The notes below the pieces were generated by a model. That model worked only from the letters and a program-made list of their open reading frames with translations, was not told the origin of the DNA and ran no database searches. Below, in pieces: positions 1 to 8,458 of a DNA stretch of 64,000 bases (positions are counted from its first letter, which is position 1; every line of letters starts with the position of its first letter). The stretch lies in NCBI RefSeq assembly GCF_000010185.1, contig NC_010376.1, positions 1,373,501-1,437,500 on the forward strand, read 5' to 3'. The stretch comes from Finegoldia magna ATCC 29328. Its GTDB lineage: Bacteria; Bacillota; Clostridia; Tissierellales; Peptoniphilaceae. A program made the translations under genes and the position numbers.

Positions 1-1263
1 GATATCGACGAAGATTCAATATCAAGCATTGTAAATAACGCTTACGATGGAGATGAGCCTAATGTTTTTTTGAGAAAAACAAATGATAGATGCTACGTCG
101 AACTTTTCAACAACAAAAGTCTATCTTATAGGGACTTGTCATTGAGTATTATCTCTAAATTTATAGATATTAATTTGAATAATAATGAAGATGTGAAAAA
201 CTTATACTTGTTCACAGCTTCTACTGATATTTCTGTGTCTACGATTGAGAATTTCAAAAAGATGAACACAAAAGTTTTCGTGTTTTATCCAAATAATATC
301 TCAGATATCGAAAAATCAAAATTATTATCCACGCTTTCCGATAATATCTGTGCAATTGGCGTAGATGGTGATTTTTATGAATGTAAAAAATTGGTGGATA
401 GTTTGATAAACGATTCTGATATCAAAAATTTGATTGCACAAAAAGAATCCGTGATTTCTACGTGCAATTCGTTGAATATAATCAGAGTTCTCACTCAAGT
501 TATTTATTATTTTTACAGTTATGTGACTATGGTAAAATACGGAGAGATAGAAGCTGGAAAAAGAATCAACGTAAGTATTCCTACGGAAAATTTCGGCAAT
601 ATAATGGCTTGTTTCTACGCAAAAAGAATGGGACTTCCTATTAATAAAATAATTTGTGCGACAAAAACTCCATTGTCTTTCAAAAAATTCTTGGATACTG
701 GAGAATTTGTCTATGACGAAGTTTTCGGTGAAGAATCAACATCATTTGAAAGATTGGTCTTGGCAAACATCGAACGATTACTTCATCATTTGATAAATGA
801 TCACGAAAGAATTAGAGAGATTTTCACAGATTTTAGAGAAAACAATAAGTTTACTTTGTATCCAGAAGAACTCGAGAAATTAAGTTGTATCGAAACATAC
901 AGCTTGACAAGTGATGAGGTTAGTCAGAAAATTTTGAGATTATTCTTGGAATGTCAGTATCCATTATCTCCTCAAACCGCAACGGCTTCTCTCGCCTACG
1001 ACAAATACGTTATCGATTCTTATGATTACACGCCTTCAATAATTATGGCTACAACTTCTCCATATTCATCTACAGATAAGCTTTTGAAATCATTCGGATA
1101 CAATGAAGATTTGGATATAAATATGGCTTTGGAAAAATTAAACTCTTTTATAAAATCGCCTATTCCCGATAATTTACAAAACATCAAAAAAATTGACACT
1201 AAAACTTTTAGTTCAACTGAAATCAAAGATATAGTTTACAAAAAAATACAAGAAATGAATTAA
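1..1263 (+). CDS. Threonine synthase-like protein, 5'-truncated by the window, PLP lysine missing
   Basis: The frame is open from base 1, so the N-terminus lies outside the window; the TTG at 70 is internal. The order of blocks follows ThrC: an AY-containing N-terminal stretch, an ELFHGPTLAFKD-like block, an ATSGDTGSAAIEAF-like block, VDGDFYECKKL, and PTENFGNIMACFYAKRMGLPI followed by ICAT. ThrC converts phosphohomoserine to threonine using PLP on the lysine of the FKD motif. Here that motif reads SLSYRD, arginine in place of lysine, and the SGDTGS phosphate/PLP block reads ASTDISVS. I therefore read it as a ThrC-fold protein that is probably not a threonine synthase any more. The frame is otherwise intact and ends at a good terminator. 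A sequence error at one codon cannot be excluded but would not explain both altered motifs. Confidence 0.75.
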   Translation, partial: DIDEDSISSIVNNAYDGDEPNVFLRKTNDRCYVELFNNKSLSYRDLSLSIISKFIDINLNNNEDVKNLYLFTASTDISVSTIENFKKMNTKVFVFYPNNISDIEKSKLLSTLSDNICAIGVDGDFYECKKLVDSLINDSDIKNLIAQKESVISTCNSLNIIRVLTQVIYYFYSYVTMVKYGEIEAGKRINVSIPTENFGNIMACFYAKRMGLPINKIICATKTPLSFKKFLDTGEFVYDEVFGEESTSFERLVLANIERLLHHLINDHERIREIFTDFRENNKFTLYPEELEKLSCIETYSLTSDEVSQKILRLFLECQYPLSPQTATASLAYDKYVIDSYDYTPSIIMATTSPYSSTDKLLKSFGYNEDLDINMALEKLNSFIKSPIPDNLQNIKKIDTKTFSSTEIKDIVYKKIQEMN

Positions 1264-1290
1264 GCGGCGTAATTTTACGCTGCTTTTTGT
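1262..1290 (+). terminator. Intrinsic terminator of the thrC-like gene
   Basis: The stop codon is followed directly by AGCGGCGTAA, a short loop, TACGCTGCT and a T-run. It closes the upstream gene on the + strand. Confidence 0.8.
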
Positions 1291-1355
1291 TTTAAATAAA
1301 TGATTAGCGGATATATATTTATATGAGTAAATTTGAAATAAAACAAGGGGGCATT

Positions 1356-2507
1356 ATGAAAAATTTTACATTTTACAATCCAGTAAGAGTACATTTCGGT
1401 AAAGGTCAAGTTACAAACCTAAAAGAAGAATTAAAAGATTACAATAAAATTTTGGTAACTTATGGTGGAGGAAGCATCAAGAAAAATGGCGTCTACGATG
1501 ATGTTATGAAAAATCTGAAAGGCAAAGAAGTTTTCGAACTTTCTGGAATCACTCCAAACCCAAGAACTGACAAAGTTTATGAAGGAATCAAAATCTGCAA
1601 AGAAAATGACATTGATTTTATACTAGCTGTCGGCGGCGGATCTACATTGGACTGCTCTAAAGCTATTGCAATGGGTGCAAAAACTAATGAAGATTTCTGG
1701 GATTATTTCTTCGAAGAAAAAAACAAACCAACTGATGCTATCAAACTTGGAACAGTAATAACAATGGCTGGAACTGGTAGTGAAATGGACGGTAGTTGTG
1801 TAATTTCAAATATCGAAAGAAAGAAAAAATACGGCTACGGGCACAGATTATTGTATCCAGTATTTTCAATAATCGACCCAACATACACTTATTCACTTCC
1901 AAAATACCAATTAATCAGTGGAACTTGCGATATGTTCAGCCACATAATGGAAGAATATTTTTCAGAACCAGATTACGAAAACACAACAGATAATATATCA
2001 GAAAGCTTGATGAAAACTGTAATCGACAGTATCAGAGTAGCTCTCAAAAATCCTAAGGATTACCAAGCTAGAAGCAATCTAATGTGGGTAAGTACACTTG
2101 CAATCAACGGACTTACTGCTACTGGCAAAAGCTCAGATTGGTTAAGCCACAAATTGGAACACACATTATCCGCGTATTTTGATGTAACTCACGGAATGGG
2201 ACTTGCAGTAGTTCATCCAAATTATTTGAAATTTGTCTACAAAAATCATTTGGAAAAATTCAGAAGCTTTGCAATCAATGTGTGGAATATAAATCCAGAA
2301 GGAAAAACAGATGAAGAATTAGCACTAGAATCAATCGTTGCACTACAAAACTTCTTCAAAGAAATCGGAGCTCCAACTACACTTCGTGAACTTGACATTC
2401 CAAAAGACAAAATAAAAGAAATGGCTGAAAACACAGCTGCATATAAAACAAGCTACTCAGATTTGTCAACATCAGACATCGAAACAATTTACAATAACGC
2501 ATATTAA
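1356..2507 (+). CDS. Iron-containing alcohol dehydrogenase (butanol dehydrogenase type)
   Basis: This 383-residue protein has the group III alcohol dehydrogenase layout. An NAD(P)-binding half carries YGGGSIKKNGVYDDV and the GGGS-T-LDCSKAIA signature. The metal-binding half has the expected ligands: Asp and His in CDMFSHIMEEYF, His in LEHTLSAYFDVTHGMG, and His in the same segment. The family reduces aldehydes to alcohols (or the reverse) with NAD(P)H and is cytoplasmic; YqhD/BdhA-type enzymes are closest in pattern. I start at the ATG at 1356 because AAGGGGGC lies just upstream; an in-frame ATG at 1323 would add 11 residues without a good ribosome site. It is a single-gene unit between two terminators. 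The exact substrate cannot be told from sequence. Confidence 0.9.
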   Translation: MKNFTFYNPVRVHFGKGQVTNLKEELKDYNKILVTYGGGSIKKNGVYDDVMKNLKGKEVFELSGITPNPRTDKVYEGIKICKENDIDFILAVGGGSTLDCSKAIAMGAKTNEDFWDYFFEEKNKPTDAIKLGTVITMAGTGSEMDGSCVISNIERKKKYGYGHRLLYPVFSIIDPTYTYSLPKYQLISGTCDMFSHIMEEYFSEPDYENTTDNISESLMKTVIDSIRVALKNPKDYQARSNLMWVSTLAINGLTATGKSSDWLSHKLEHTLSAYFDVTHGMGLAVVHPNYLKFVYKNHLEKFRSFAINVWNINPEGKTDEELALESIVALQNFFKEIGAPTTLRELDIPKDKIKEMAENTAAYKTSYSDLSTSDIETIYNNAY

Positions 2508-2510
2508 AAC

Positions 2511-2542
2511 TAAAATCTGCCTTGAAACAGGCAGATTTTTTA
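2511..2542. terminator. Bidirectional terminator between convergent genes
   Basis: AAAATCTGCCT, a short loop and AGGCAGATTTTTT form a hairpin with A-run and T-run flanks, so it can serve the + dehydrogenase and the - ABC operon. It overlaps the last codon of the ABC gene. Confidence 0.8.
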
Positions 2543-4069
2543 GTGAGATAAAATTATTTCTTTATTGTAGTTTTTAATTATATTTTTATGGTCGACAAAA
2601 ATAACTATTCCTTCAATTTCATCAAAAACTTTCAGAAATTTTTCGGTTGATTCGATATCCAAGTGATTGAGTGGTTCGTCAAATATAAATATATTTGAGT
2701 TTCCTATTAACGCCCTATCCAAAGTTATTTTGTGTTTTTCCCCACCAGATAGATCATTCACATTTGTTTTCATTAGTAACTTATTATCTGTGAATACAGT
2801 ATCTATTTTTTTCTTCCCAAGGAAAATATTCTCTTTCACAGTAGTTGGAAAAACATAAGAGTTTTGACAAAAATAATTTATGTTGATATTCTTCGCATTA
2901 TTTAACTCTGTGTTGTTAATACTAATATTTCCATTATAATCGGTATAAATGTTACTTAAAATTTTAATTAAAGTTGTTTTTCCAGTTCCATTTTCTCCAG
3001 ATATTTTAACTTTATCTCCTTTTTTTATAATAAAATTTACAGGTTTTAAAATATTTTTGTCATTTACCGTGTAACTTAAATTTTTAGCATTTATTTCGAT
3101 TTCACTATTGCCACTATTAGAAACCTTATCTTCTGGAATAATTGAATAAAATTTTCCAACATTAACTTTTAAACTTTTTAATTGAATAAATGAGTCCACG
3201 GACTTTTTCATACAATCAAAAAATTTATTGATAACAACAGACATAGCTAAAACTTTTATTATAGAATTTATTCCTATAATTTTCCTAGAGCATAGAATAA
3301 TTCCAATTCCCACTACTAGTATTAAAAACAATCCATCTGCTAAATTTCTTACTGCGTTTTGAGTTTTTGTATACATTTCTCCTGTTGATATTTTATCATT
3401 CAGAAATTCATCAAATAATTCTTTGTATACCTGTATGAATTTTGTGTACAAATTATTAAATTTCAACCAATCTTTTTCGAAAGAGCAAGAAAATAATATT
3501 TTTCTTTCATTTTCTTTAAATGTATATTTGTTTCTTGTATATTCAGAAACTTCATTCTTAAAAGTAGTAAATGATACAAATCTTAAAAATCCCATAGCAA
3601 GTATGAATATGAAATAATAAATTGGTAATTCTTTCAAGCTTATTATCAAAATTAAAACTATTATTAAAGCTTCTGAAATATTTTGAAATGCCCATATAAA
3701 ATTCAATCTAAGCATAGTTGCTTCTTTTTCTATAATATTGTCAAATTTATAAGATTTTATATCTCTTAAAATACTTTCATCAAATTTTAAGTATTTGTCT
3801 ATTAGCAAATTTTCGTGAGTAAAACTATTTTTCAGGATAATTTTATTTGATAAAATCTGAAAAATAGGTATCAAAACTACAGTAATCAAAATAGCAATGA
3901 GCAACTTATATATTGAAGATTTCATCATTTTTATATCTGAATTCAATACTGCAGATGTAAAAGTTCCCAAAACTATCGCTATGAAAACTGCTGACACATC
4001 TTGAATTATATTGCTAATAAGACCTAATATTGCGCCAAGTCTCATAGACTTGAATAAATCCTTATACAT
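2540..4069 (-). CDS. ABC exporter half-transporter (permease-ATPase), second of a pair
   Basis: About 509 residues. The N-terminal ~300 residues hold several hydrophobic segments of an exporter-type membrane domain. The C-terminal ATPase has Walker A GENGTGKTT, signature LSGGEKHK, Walker B IFIFDEPLNHLD and a switch His in VDHKN. The ATG at 4069 lies inside the last codons of the upstream half-transporter (8 nt overlap, GGTG ribosome site), so the two are translationally coupled and probably form a heterodimer that exports a peptide, lipid or drug. The D-loop reads LNHLD. The coding DNA is visibly A/T-richer than the dehydrogenase beside it, with many ATA and AAT codons, which may mean a separate origin. 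The substrate is unknown. Confidence 0.85.
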   Translation of the reverse strand: MYKDLFKSMRLGAILGLISNIIQDVSAVFIAIVLGTFTSAVLNSDIKMMKSSIYKLLIAILITVVLIPIFQILSNKIILKNSFTHENLLIDKYLKFDESILRDIKSYKFDNIIEKEATMLRLNFIWAFQNISEALIIVLILIISLKELPIYYFIFILAMGFLRFVSFTTFKNEVSEYTRNKYTFKENERKILFSCSFEKDWLKFNNLYTKFIQVYKELFDEFLNDKISTGEMYTKTQNAVRNLADGLFLILVVGIGIILCSRKIIGINSIIKVLAMSVVINKFFDCMKKSVDSFIQLKSLKVNVGKFYSIIPEDKVSNSGNSEIEINAKNLSYTVNDKNILKPVNFIIKKGDKVKISGENGTGKTTLIKILSNIYTDYNGNISINNTELNNAKNININYFCQNSYVFPTTVKENIFLGKKKIDTVFTDNKLLMKTNVNDLSGGEKHKITLDRALIGNSNIFIFDEPLNHLDIESTEKFLKVFDEIEGIVIFVDHKNIIKNYNKEIILSH

Positions 4070-5609
4070 AATTATCACCGCTATCTAAATCTAAAGTCTT
4101 ATTGCATATTTTATTTAACCTTTCATCATGACTAATTACAATCATTTCTCGTGAATCAGAGCTTAAAATACCGATTAGTTTTTCCACTGATTTATCATCT
4201 AAATGATTTGTCGGTTCATCTAACAAAAGTATATTCTTATCAGATGCCAGACACACTGCTAATGCGAATTTTTTCCTTTCTCCACCTGATAATTCATCTA
4301 AGTATTTATTCCAATCAAGCTCCTTAATCCCAAAATAATTGCAGAGTTCTTGCACTTTCTTAACGTATTCTTTTCCTTCAAGCATATTCATAATCTCTCT
4401 CATAGTAAAAGAAATACATAAATCATTTTGATTTAAATAGCTTATAAGTTTTTCTGGAATATCTCTAATAATCAATTCGCTATTTGAGTGTAAAAGTCCT
4501 AAAATTAAATTGAAGATTGTTGTTTTACCTTTGCCATTACTTCCAGAAATTAGAATTCTATCTCCTTTTTCTAACTTAAGATTAGTTCCATTTAAATTTT
4601 GACAAAAATCTAAATCCTCAATTTTTAAATCTATTAGAGAATCAGTATCTGAAACTGTTACATCGTTACTATTAATATCTTTATTTAAAATATTATCTAT
4701 TCTAGTTTTTGATACATTGAATTCTTGAACCTTCGAAATATATTTTGTTATATTCTCAAAATTGGAATAGAACGTACTCAGTAACATAATCATAAACACC
4801 GACTCAGCAATAGTAATTTCTTGATTATAGATTGCTATACCAATAATTGCATAACTAACTATTTTTAAAATCAAATCTAACAGAGAATACATCGCATTTT
4901 CAAGAGCAAATGCGATTTCAGCCTTAGTTCCTGCATTTACATTCAGTTCATCTAAATTCCTTTTATTTTTAAAATACCAATCAGTCGCATTAAAAGTTTT
5001 CAATACATCTCTTCCTTCTGATGCTGAAATAATCCAGTTAGTAGTATCTTGTTCTATTTTTCTAGTATCCATGTAAATCTTATATAAGCTATTTTTAGTA
5101 ATTATTGGCGGTATTATTTGCAAAATAGCTAACAAAGCAAAAATAAAAGTCACCTTATAACTTAAAACCAAAAATGAAACAAGTACCGTCGCAAAAATAA
5201 ATAATGAAGAAAAAAATTCTACCAAATATTCAAACCTAAAACTTGCTACGATTTCGCTATCCTTATCTACAATTTGCAAAACTTGCTCTCCTGACAATTC
5301 GAATAACAATTCTTTTCGTAAATTGTAAATATCTTTTAGTATGTTGTTTTTTAACTGAAATTTTAATTGATGTTTTATTAATTCTAATTTATAAGGTATT
5401 AGTTTTTCTAATAAAAATTTCACACCAAATACTAATATTATAATTAACATAGTTTTTATTGTATTTTGAAATTCTACTGTATTTAGTTTTACAAATTCGT
5501 CTGCAAAATTTGATGTAATTACAGACACTAAAAAATCAAGCACAAAAATAAATACATAAAACAAACTTGAATAAATAAAATATTTTTTCTCTTTAGTTTT
5601 CATAATCAC
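4062..5609 (-). CDS. ABC exporter half-transporter (permease-ATPase), first of a pair
   Basis: About 515 residues: an exporter membrane domain (~1-310) followed by an ATPase with Walker A GSNGKGKTT, signature LSGGERKK, Walker B ILLLDEPTNHLD and H-loop ISHDE. It is the promoter-proximal member of a two-gene operon with the half-transporter at 2540. Two starts are possible: GTG at 5609, 5 nt after AGAGG, or ATG at 5603, 11 nt after it. An extended -10 (TGGTATAAT, about 5628-5636 on the - strand) sits just upstream, so the leader is very short. It is divergent from the EamA gene. The likely role is export; the substrate is unknown. Confidence 0.85.
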   Translation of the reverse strand: MIMKTKEKKYFIYSSLFYVFIFVLDFLVSVITSNFADEFVKLNTVEFQNTIKTMLIIILVFGVKFLLEKLIPYKLELIKHQLKFQLKNNILKDIYNLRKELLFELSGEQVLQIVDKDSEIVASFRFEYLVEFFSSLFIFATVLVSFLVLSYKVTFIFALLAILQIIPPIITKNSLYKIYMDTRKIEQDTTNWIISASEGRDVLKTFNATDWYFKNKRNLDELNVNAGTKAEIAFALENAMYSLLDLILKIVSYAIIGIAIYNQEITIAESVFMIMLLSTFYSNFENITKYISKVQEFNVSKTRIDNILNKDINSNDVTVSDTDSLIDLKIEDLDFCQNLNGTNLKLEKGDRILISGSNGKGKTTIFNLILGLLHSNSELIIRDIPEKLISYLNQNDLCISFTMREIMNMLEGKEYVKKVQELCNYFGIKELDWNKYLDELSGGERKKFALAVCLASDKNILLLDEPTNHLDDKSVEKLIGILSSDSREMIVISHDERLNKICNKTLDLDSGDNYV

Positions 5610-5716
5610 AAATTCCTCTCTTTTTTGATTATACCACCTAATAAAATCTTGCGAAATAGAATAAATTTCAAATCTACATTGTTTTATGATATCATTTATT
5701 AATACGGAGGTAATAA

Positions 5717-6625
5717 ATGAATAATAGAACTAAAGGTATTATAGCAATATTATTGTCAGCATTTGGATTTGCTCTTATGAATTTATTCATACCACTTGCT
5801 GGAGATTTGCCAACTATTCAAAAAAGTTTTTTCAGAAATTTGATTGCTTTTTTGGTGGCATTCGCGCTTTTATTGAAATCAAATAAAAAAGAAGAAGTAA
5901 AAGAACTTCACGATGTTAAATCAATCCCATGGAAAACTTTGATTTTGAGAGCAAGTTTGGGTACTGCAGGAATTTTTTGTAATTATTATGCGTTGGATCA
6001 TCTATTTATTTCCGATGCATCAGTTCTCAACAAACTAGCTCCTTTTGCGACTTTGATTTTGTCTTGGGTTTTCCTAAAAGAAGATTTGAGAAAGGAACAC
6101 ATAATTTCGATTTTGATAGCATTTGTAGGGGTTTTGTTTGTTGTAAAACCTACACTACAAATCCAGGAAATTCTTCCATATTTAATAGGAATTTTGGGTG
6201 GAGTTTGTGCAGGTGGAGCTTACACTTGTGTTAGAAAATTAAACACGCTTGGAGTTAACAGTTCGTTTATCGTTGCGTTTTTCTCGGGATTTTCGTGTAT
6301 AGTATGTATTCCTTTTATGATATTTAATTTTGTTCCAATGGGAACATCATCAATCCTTGCTCTTATCGGCGTTGGACTTGCAGCCCTTATCGGACAATTT
6401 GGAATAACATTAGCTTACAAATTCGCACCAGCTTCGGAAATTTCTGTGTTTGATTATTCTACGATAATTTTTACAGGATTGTTCGGATTTTTATTCTTAC
6501 ATCAAAGCCCTGATTATTTAAGTATAATCGGCTATGTGCTAATATTCAGTGGAGCTTTAATTAATTTTATGAACAATAGGAGAAAACAAAGAATGTTAAT
6601 AAATGAAAAATCTGCACGAGTATAA
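5717..6625 (+). CDS. EamA/DMT-family drug/metabolite transporter
   Basis: A 302-residue integral membrane protein with about ten hydrophobic segments arranged as two similar five-helix halves, the EamA (RhaT/YdcZ) architecture of the drug/metabolite transporter superfamily. Segments such as IIAILLSAFGFALMNLF near the N-terminus and the LNKLAPFATLILSWVFLKE segment before the centre are typical. GGAGG lies 7 nt before the ATG at 5717. Members export amino acids, nucleosides or other metabolites; the substrate here cannot be inferred. It is a single gene, transcribed divergently from the ABC pair and closed by the terminator that overlaps its last codons. Confidence 0.85.
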   Translation: MNNRTKGIIAILLSAFGFALMNLFIPLAGDLPTIQKSFFRNLIAFLVAFALLLKSNKKEEVKELHDVKSIPWKTLILRASLGTAGIFCNYYALDHLFISDASVLNKLAPFATLILSWVFLKEDLRKEHIISILIAFVGVLFVVKPTLQIQEILPYLIGILGGVCAGGAYTCVRKLNTLGVNSSFIVAFFSGFSCIVCIPFMIFNFVPMGTSSILALIGVGLAALIGQFGITLAYKFAPASEISVFDYSTIIFTGLFGFLFLHQSPDYLSIIGYVLIFSGALINFMNNRRKQRMLINEKSARV

Positions 6626-6646
6626 TCTCATGCAGATTTTTTTAAA
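6606..6646. terminator. Bidirectional terminator overlapping two convergent gene ends
   Basis: AAAAATCTGCA ... TGCAGATTTTTTT forms a hairpin with CGAG/CTCA inside the stem. The left arm is coding sequence for the last residues of the EamA protein and the right arm abuts the stop of the - strand ABC gene at 6628. Confidence 0.75.
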
Positions 6647-8097
6647 AAAAACATTTTTTTATTTTTTATCATATTAATAATTTCGCTATCATGCGTAATC
6701 AAAATCACTATTTTCTTTTTAAAATACAACTCATTTATCATCTTCGCTATTTTGATTTTATTTTCTTCATCTAAAAAATTAGTAGGTTCATCTATTATAT
6801 AAACACTCTTATCCGTATTTAATGCTAACTCTATTTGTGCTTTTTTCTTTTGTCCAGAAGAAAAATTTATTTTATCAGATAACAATCCAAAATTAGATAT
6901 ATTATAATCAGATGATATGTACACCATATCATAGTAGCTCTCTTTTAATATTCTTCCATTTATTAATATATCTCCATTGTATCTATCGGTATAATTCAAA
7001 ATAGATTCTATCACAGTTGTTTTTCCTACACCATTATCTCCAGAAATTATATTTATATTTTTATTATCAAATTTCATAGAAATTTTTTCATTTAATACTT
7101 TCCCTTTATTACTCAAACATTCAAAATTCACCAATTCTATTTCTTTTATAATATCATAATTGTATCTTGTTTTTTTTACTTCCATAAAATTCAAAAAACT
7201 ATTTATTGCTGGCTTTGCTGTTAAATATTGATTTCTTATGTCAAACAAATATTCTACTGGTGTCCAAAATCTAGACACATAAAGTTGTGTAGCATAAAAA
7301 GTACCTATTGTAATCATATTTTTATACACATAATATCCAGAAATCAAATACATAGAAATTATTACACCATTTAAAATAAAATAAATCATCATATTATTTA
7401 CAAGAGATTCTAATTTATATTTTTTATTTAAGGTATTCTCATAATTTTCTAATAAAATTTTTATATCAAACATCTGCTTTCTTTTTAAAAGTCTTTCTGA
7501 CTTTGTAATAGAATATTTATCTAGCAGATATCCCTTAATATCTCTATTATTCGTTAAATCTTTTTCCGAATAATCTGAAATCAAATAACCTAATTTATAT
7601 GATATATATGCACCTACTGGGACTACAATTATCATAACTAATGCTAAGCTAATAGACAATTTTAACATTATTAAAAATATTGCTATCATAGTAATAATAG
7701 AAAATGCAATACTAATAGGTATATCTACAATAAAGCCTTTTATTAATGTAAGATTATTTGTTATTTCTTGATTAATTCTATCTCTATTAATTGAATGTTC
7801 TTTTACTCTATATGTATCCAAATTTTCATTTACCTCTTTGAAAATATTAGATATTGCTGATGTTTCTACTTTTTTACTGAAAATATCAAATATATAAGAT
7901 ACAACCTGAGTTAATACAAATAAGAAAACATCTATCAGTCCAAAAATCAACATATTATTAAAATTTTTATTCATTGCATTATCTATAAACTTTTTTGCAA
8001 CAAGTGGAGATACTAAAAACAAAATTTTTAATAGACCATTTATCAAACAATAAATGGCAAGGCTTTTATTTGAAACATATCTTTTTAATTTCAACAT
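6628..8097 (-). CDS. ABC exporter (permease-ATPase), lone gene
   Basis: A 489-residue half-transporter: membrane domain (~1-290) with about six hydrophobic segments, then an ATPase with Walker A GDNGVGKTT, an altered signature FSSGQKKK (the usual LSGGQ Leu and second Gly are changed), Walker B VYIIDEPTNFLD and H-loop THDSE. GGAG lies about 10 nt before the ATG. The ATG sits inside a 51-codon upstream frame (8066-8221). No accessory permease or peptidase domain is present, so if it exports a peptide it does not cleave a leader. The coding sequence is markedly A/T-rich with many ATA codons. It lies downstream of the small peptide gene at 8331 in the same orientation; a link between them is inference only. 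Confidence 0.82.
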   Translation of the reverse strand: MLKLKRYVSNKSLAIYCLINGLLKILFLVSPLVAKKFIDNAMNKNFNNMLIFGLIDVFLFVLTQVVSYIFDIFSKKVETSAISNIFKEVNENLDTYRVKEHSINRDRINQEITNNLTLIKGFIVDIPISIAFSIITMIAIFLIMLKLSISLALVMIIVVPVGAYISYKLGYLISDYSEKDLTNNRDIKGYLLDKYSITKSERLLKRKQMFDIKILLENYENTLNKKYKLESLVNNMMIYFILNGVIISMYLISGYYVYKNMITIGTFYATQLYVSRFWTPVEYLFDIRNQYLTAKPAINSFLNFMEVKKTRYNYDIIKEIELVNFECLSNKGKVLNEKISMKFDNKNINIISGDNGVGKTTVIESILNYTDRYNGDILINGRILKESYYDMVYISSDYNISNFGLLSDKINFSSGQKKKAQIELALNTDKSVYIIDEPTNFLDEENKIKIAKMINELYFKKKIVILITHDSEIINMIKNKKMFFLKKSA

Positions 8098-8221
8098 TAT
8101 TTATCATCTCCAATGGGTTTTCTATGTAAACACCAAATTCATTTGACAATTCAAACAAAAAATATAATTTATTCAAATAATTTATAGATTCATAATTACA
8201 ATTTATTATAAATCTTTTCAT
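8066..8221 (-). CDS. Possible 51-residue protein overlapping the start of the ABC exporter
   Basis: An ATG at 8221 opens a frame that begins MKRFIINCNYESINYLN and ends in EIKKICFK, running 32 nt into the exporter gene in another frame. The residue mix (Phe, Asn, Ile, Leu) looks protein-like and the overlap would allow translational coupling. Against it, no ribosome-binding site precedes the ATG, and TATAATAAATG just there could instead be a -10 box for the exporter. I could not assign a family. Confidence 0.25.
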   Translation of the reverse strand: MKRFIINCNYESINYLNKLYFLFELSNEFGVYIENPLEMINNVEIKKICFK

Positions 8222-8330
8222 TTATTATAAAAAAAAGGAAACATTTTGAACTGATTCTCAAAAATTAGATATAAAACCAACTTTAAGAATATTCGCTCAT
8301 TTTTGATTCCTCTTTTTTACAATTCAATGT

Positions 8331-8393
8331 TTAAGCTCTTCTTGGGCATTTATCTTCTCCGCCACTGCCACCTTCTCTTAATACTGTAAACAT
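8331..8393 (-). CDS. 20-residue Gly/Cys peptide gene in an ABC cluster (longer 41-residue start possible)
   Basis: A perfect ribosome site GGAGGTGGG sits 7 nt before an ATG at 8393; the frame encodes MFTVLREGG followed by SGGEDKCPRRA and a TAA at 8331. The same frame can start upstream at ATG 8456, where GGTGGG of the preceding permease's last codons forms a second ribosome site; that product would have 41 residues with a hydrophobic/amphipathic extension beginning MILIFNNIYDRIKLA. It follows the COG4586/4587/3694-type ABC genes and precedes the lone exporter at 6628. The VLREGG segment resembles the end of a double-glycine leader, leaving a short Cys-containing tail. No maturation enzyme is adjacent. 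It may be a secreted signal or bacteriocin-like peptide; this is inference. Confidence 0.45.
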   Translation of the reverse strand: MFTVLREGGSGGEDKCPRRA

Positions 8394-8458
8394 AAATAAA
8401 CCCACCTCCATTGCTAATTTAATCCTATCATATATATTATTAAATATCAAAATCATAT

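Noticed and set aside
8283-8300. Five-codon frame MSEYS with a good ribosome site
   Set aside because: Too short to support as a gene without conservation data; mentioned with the neighbouring peptide finding.
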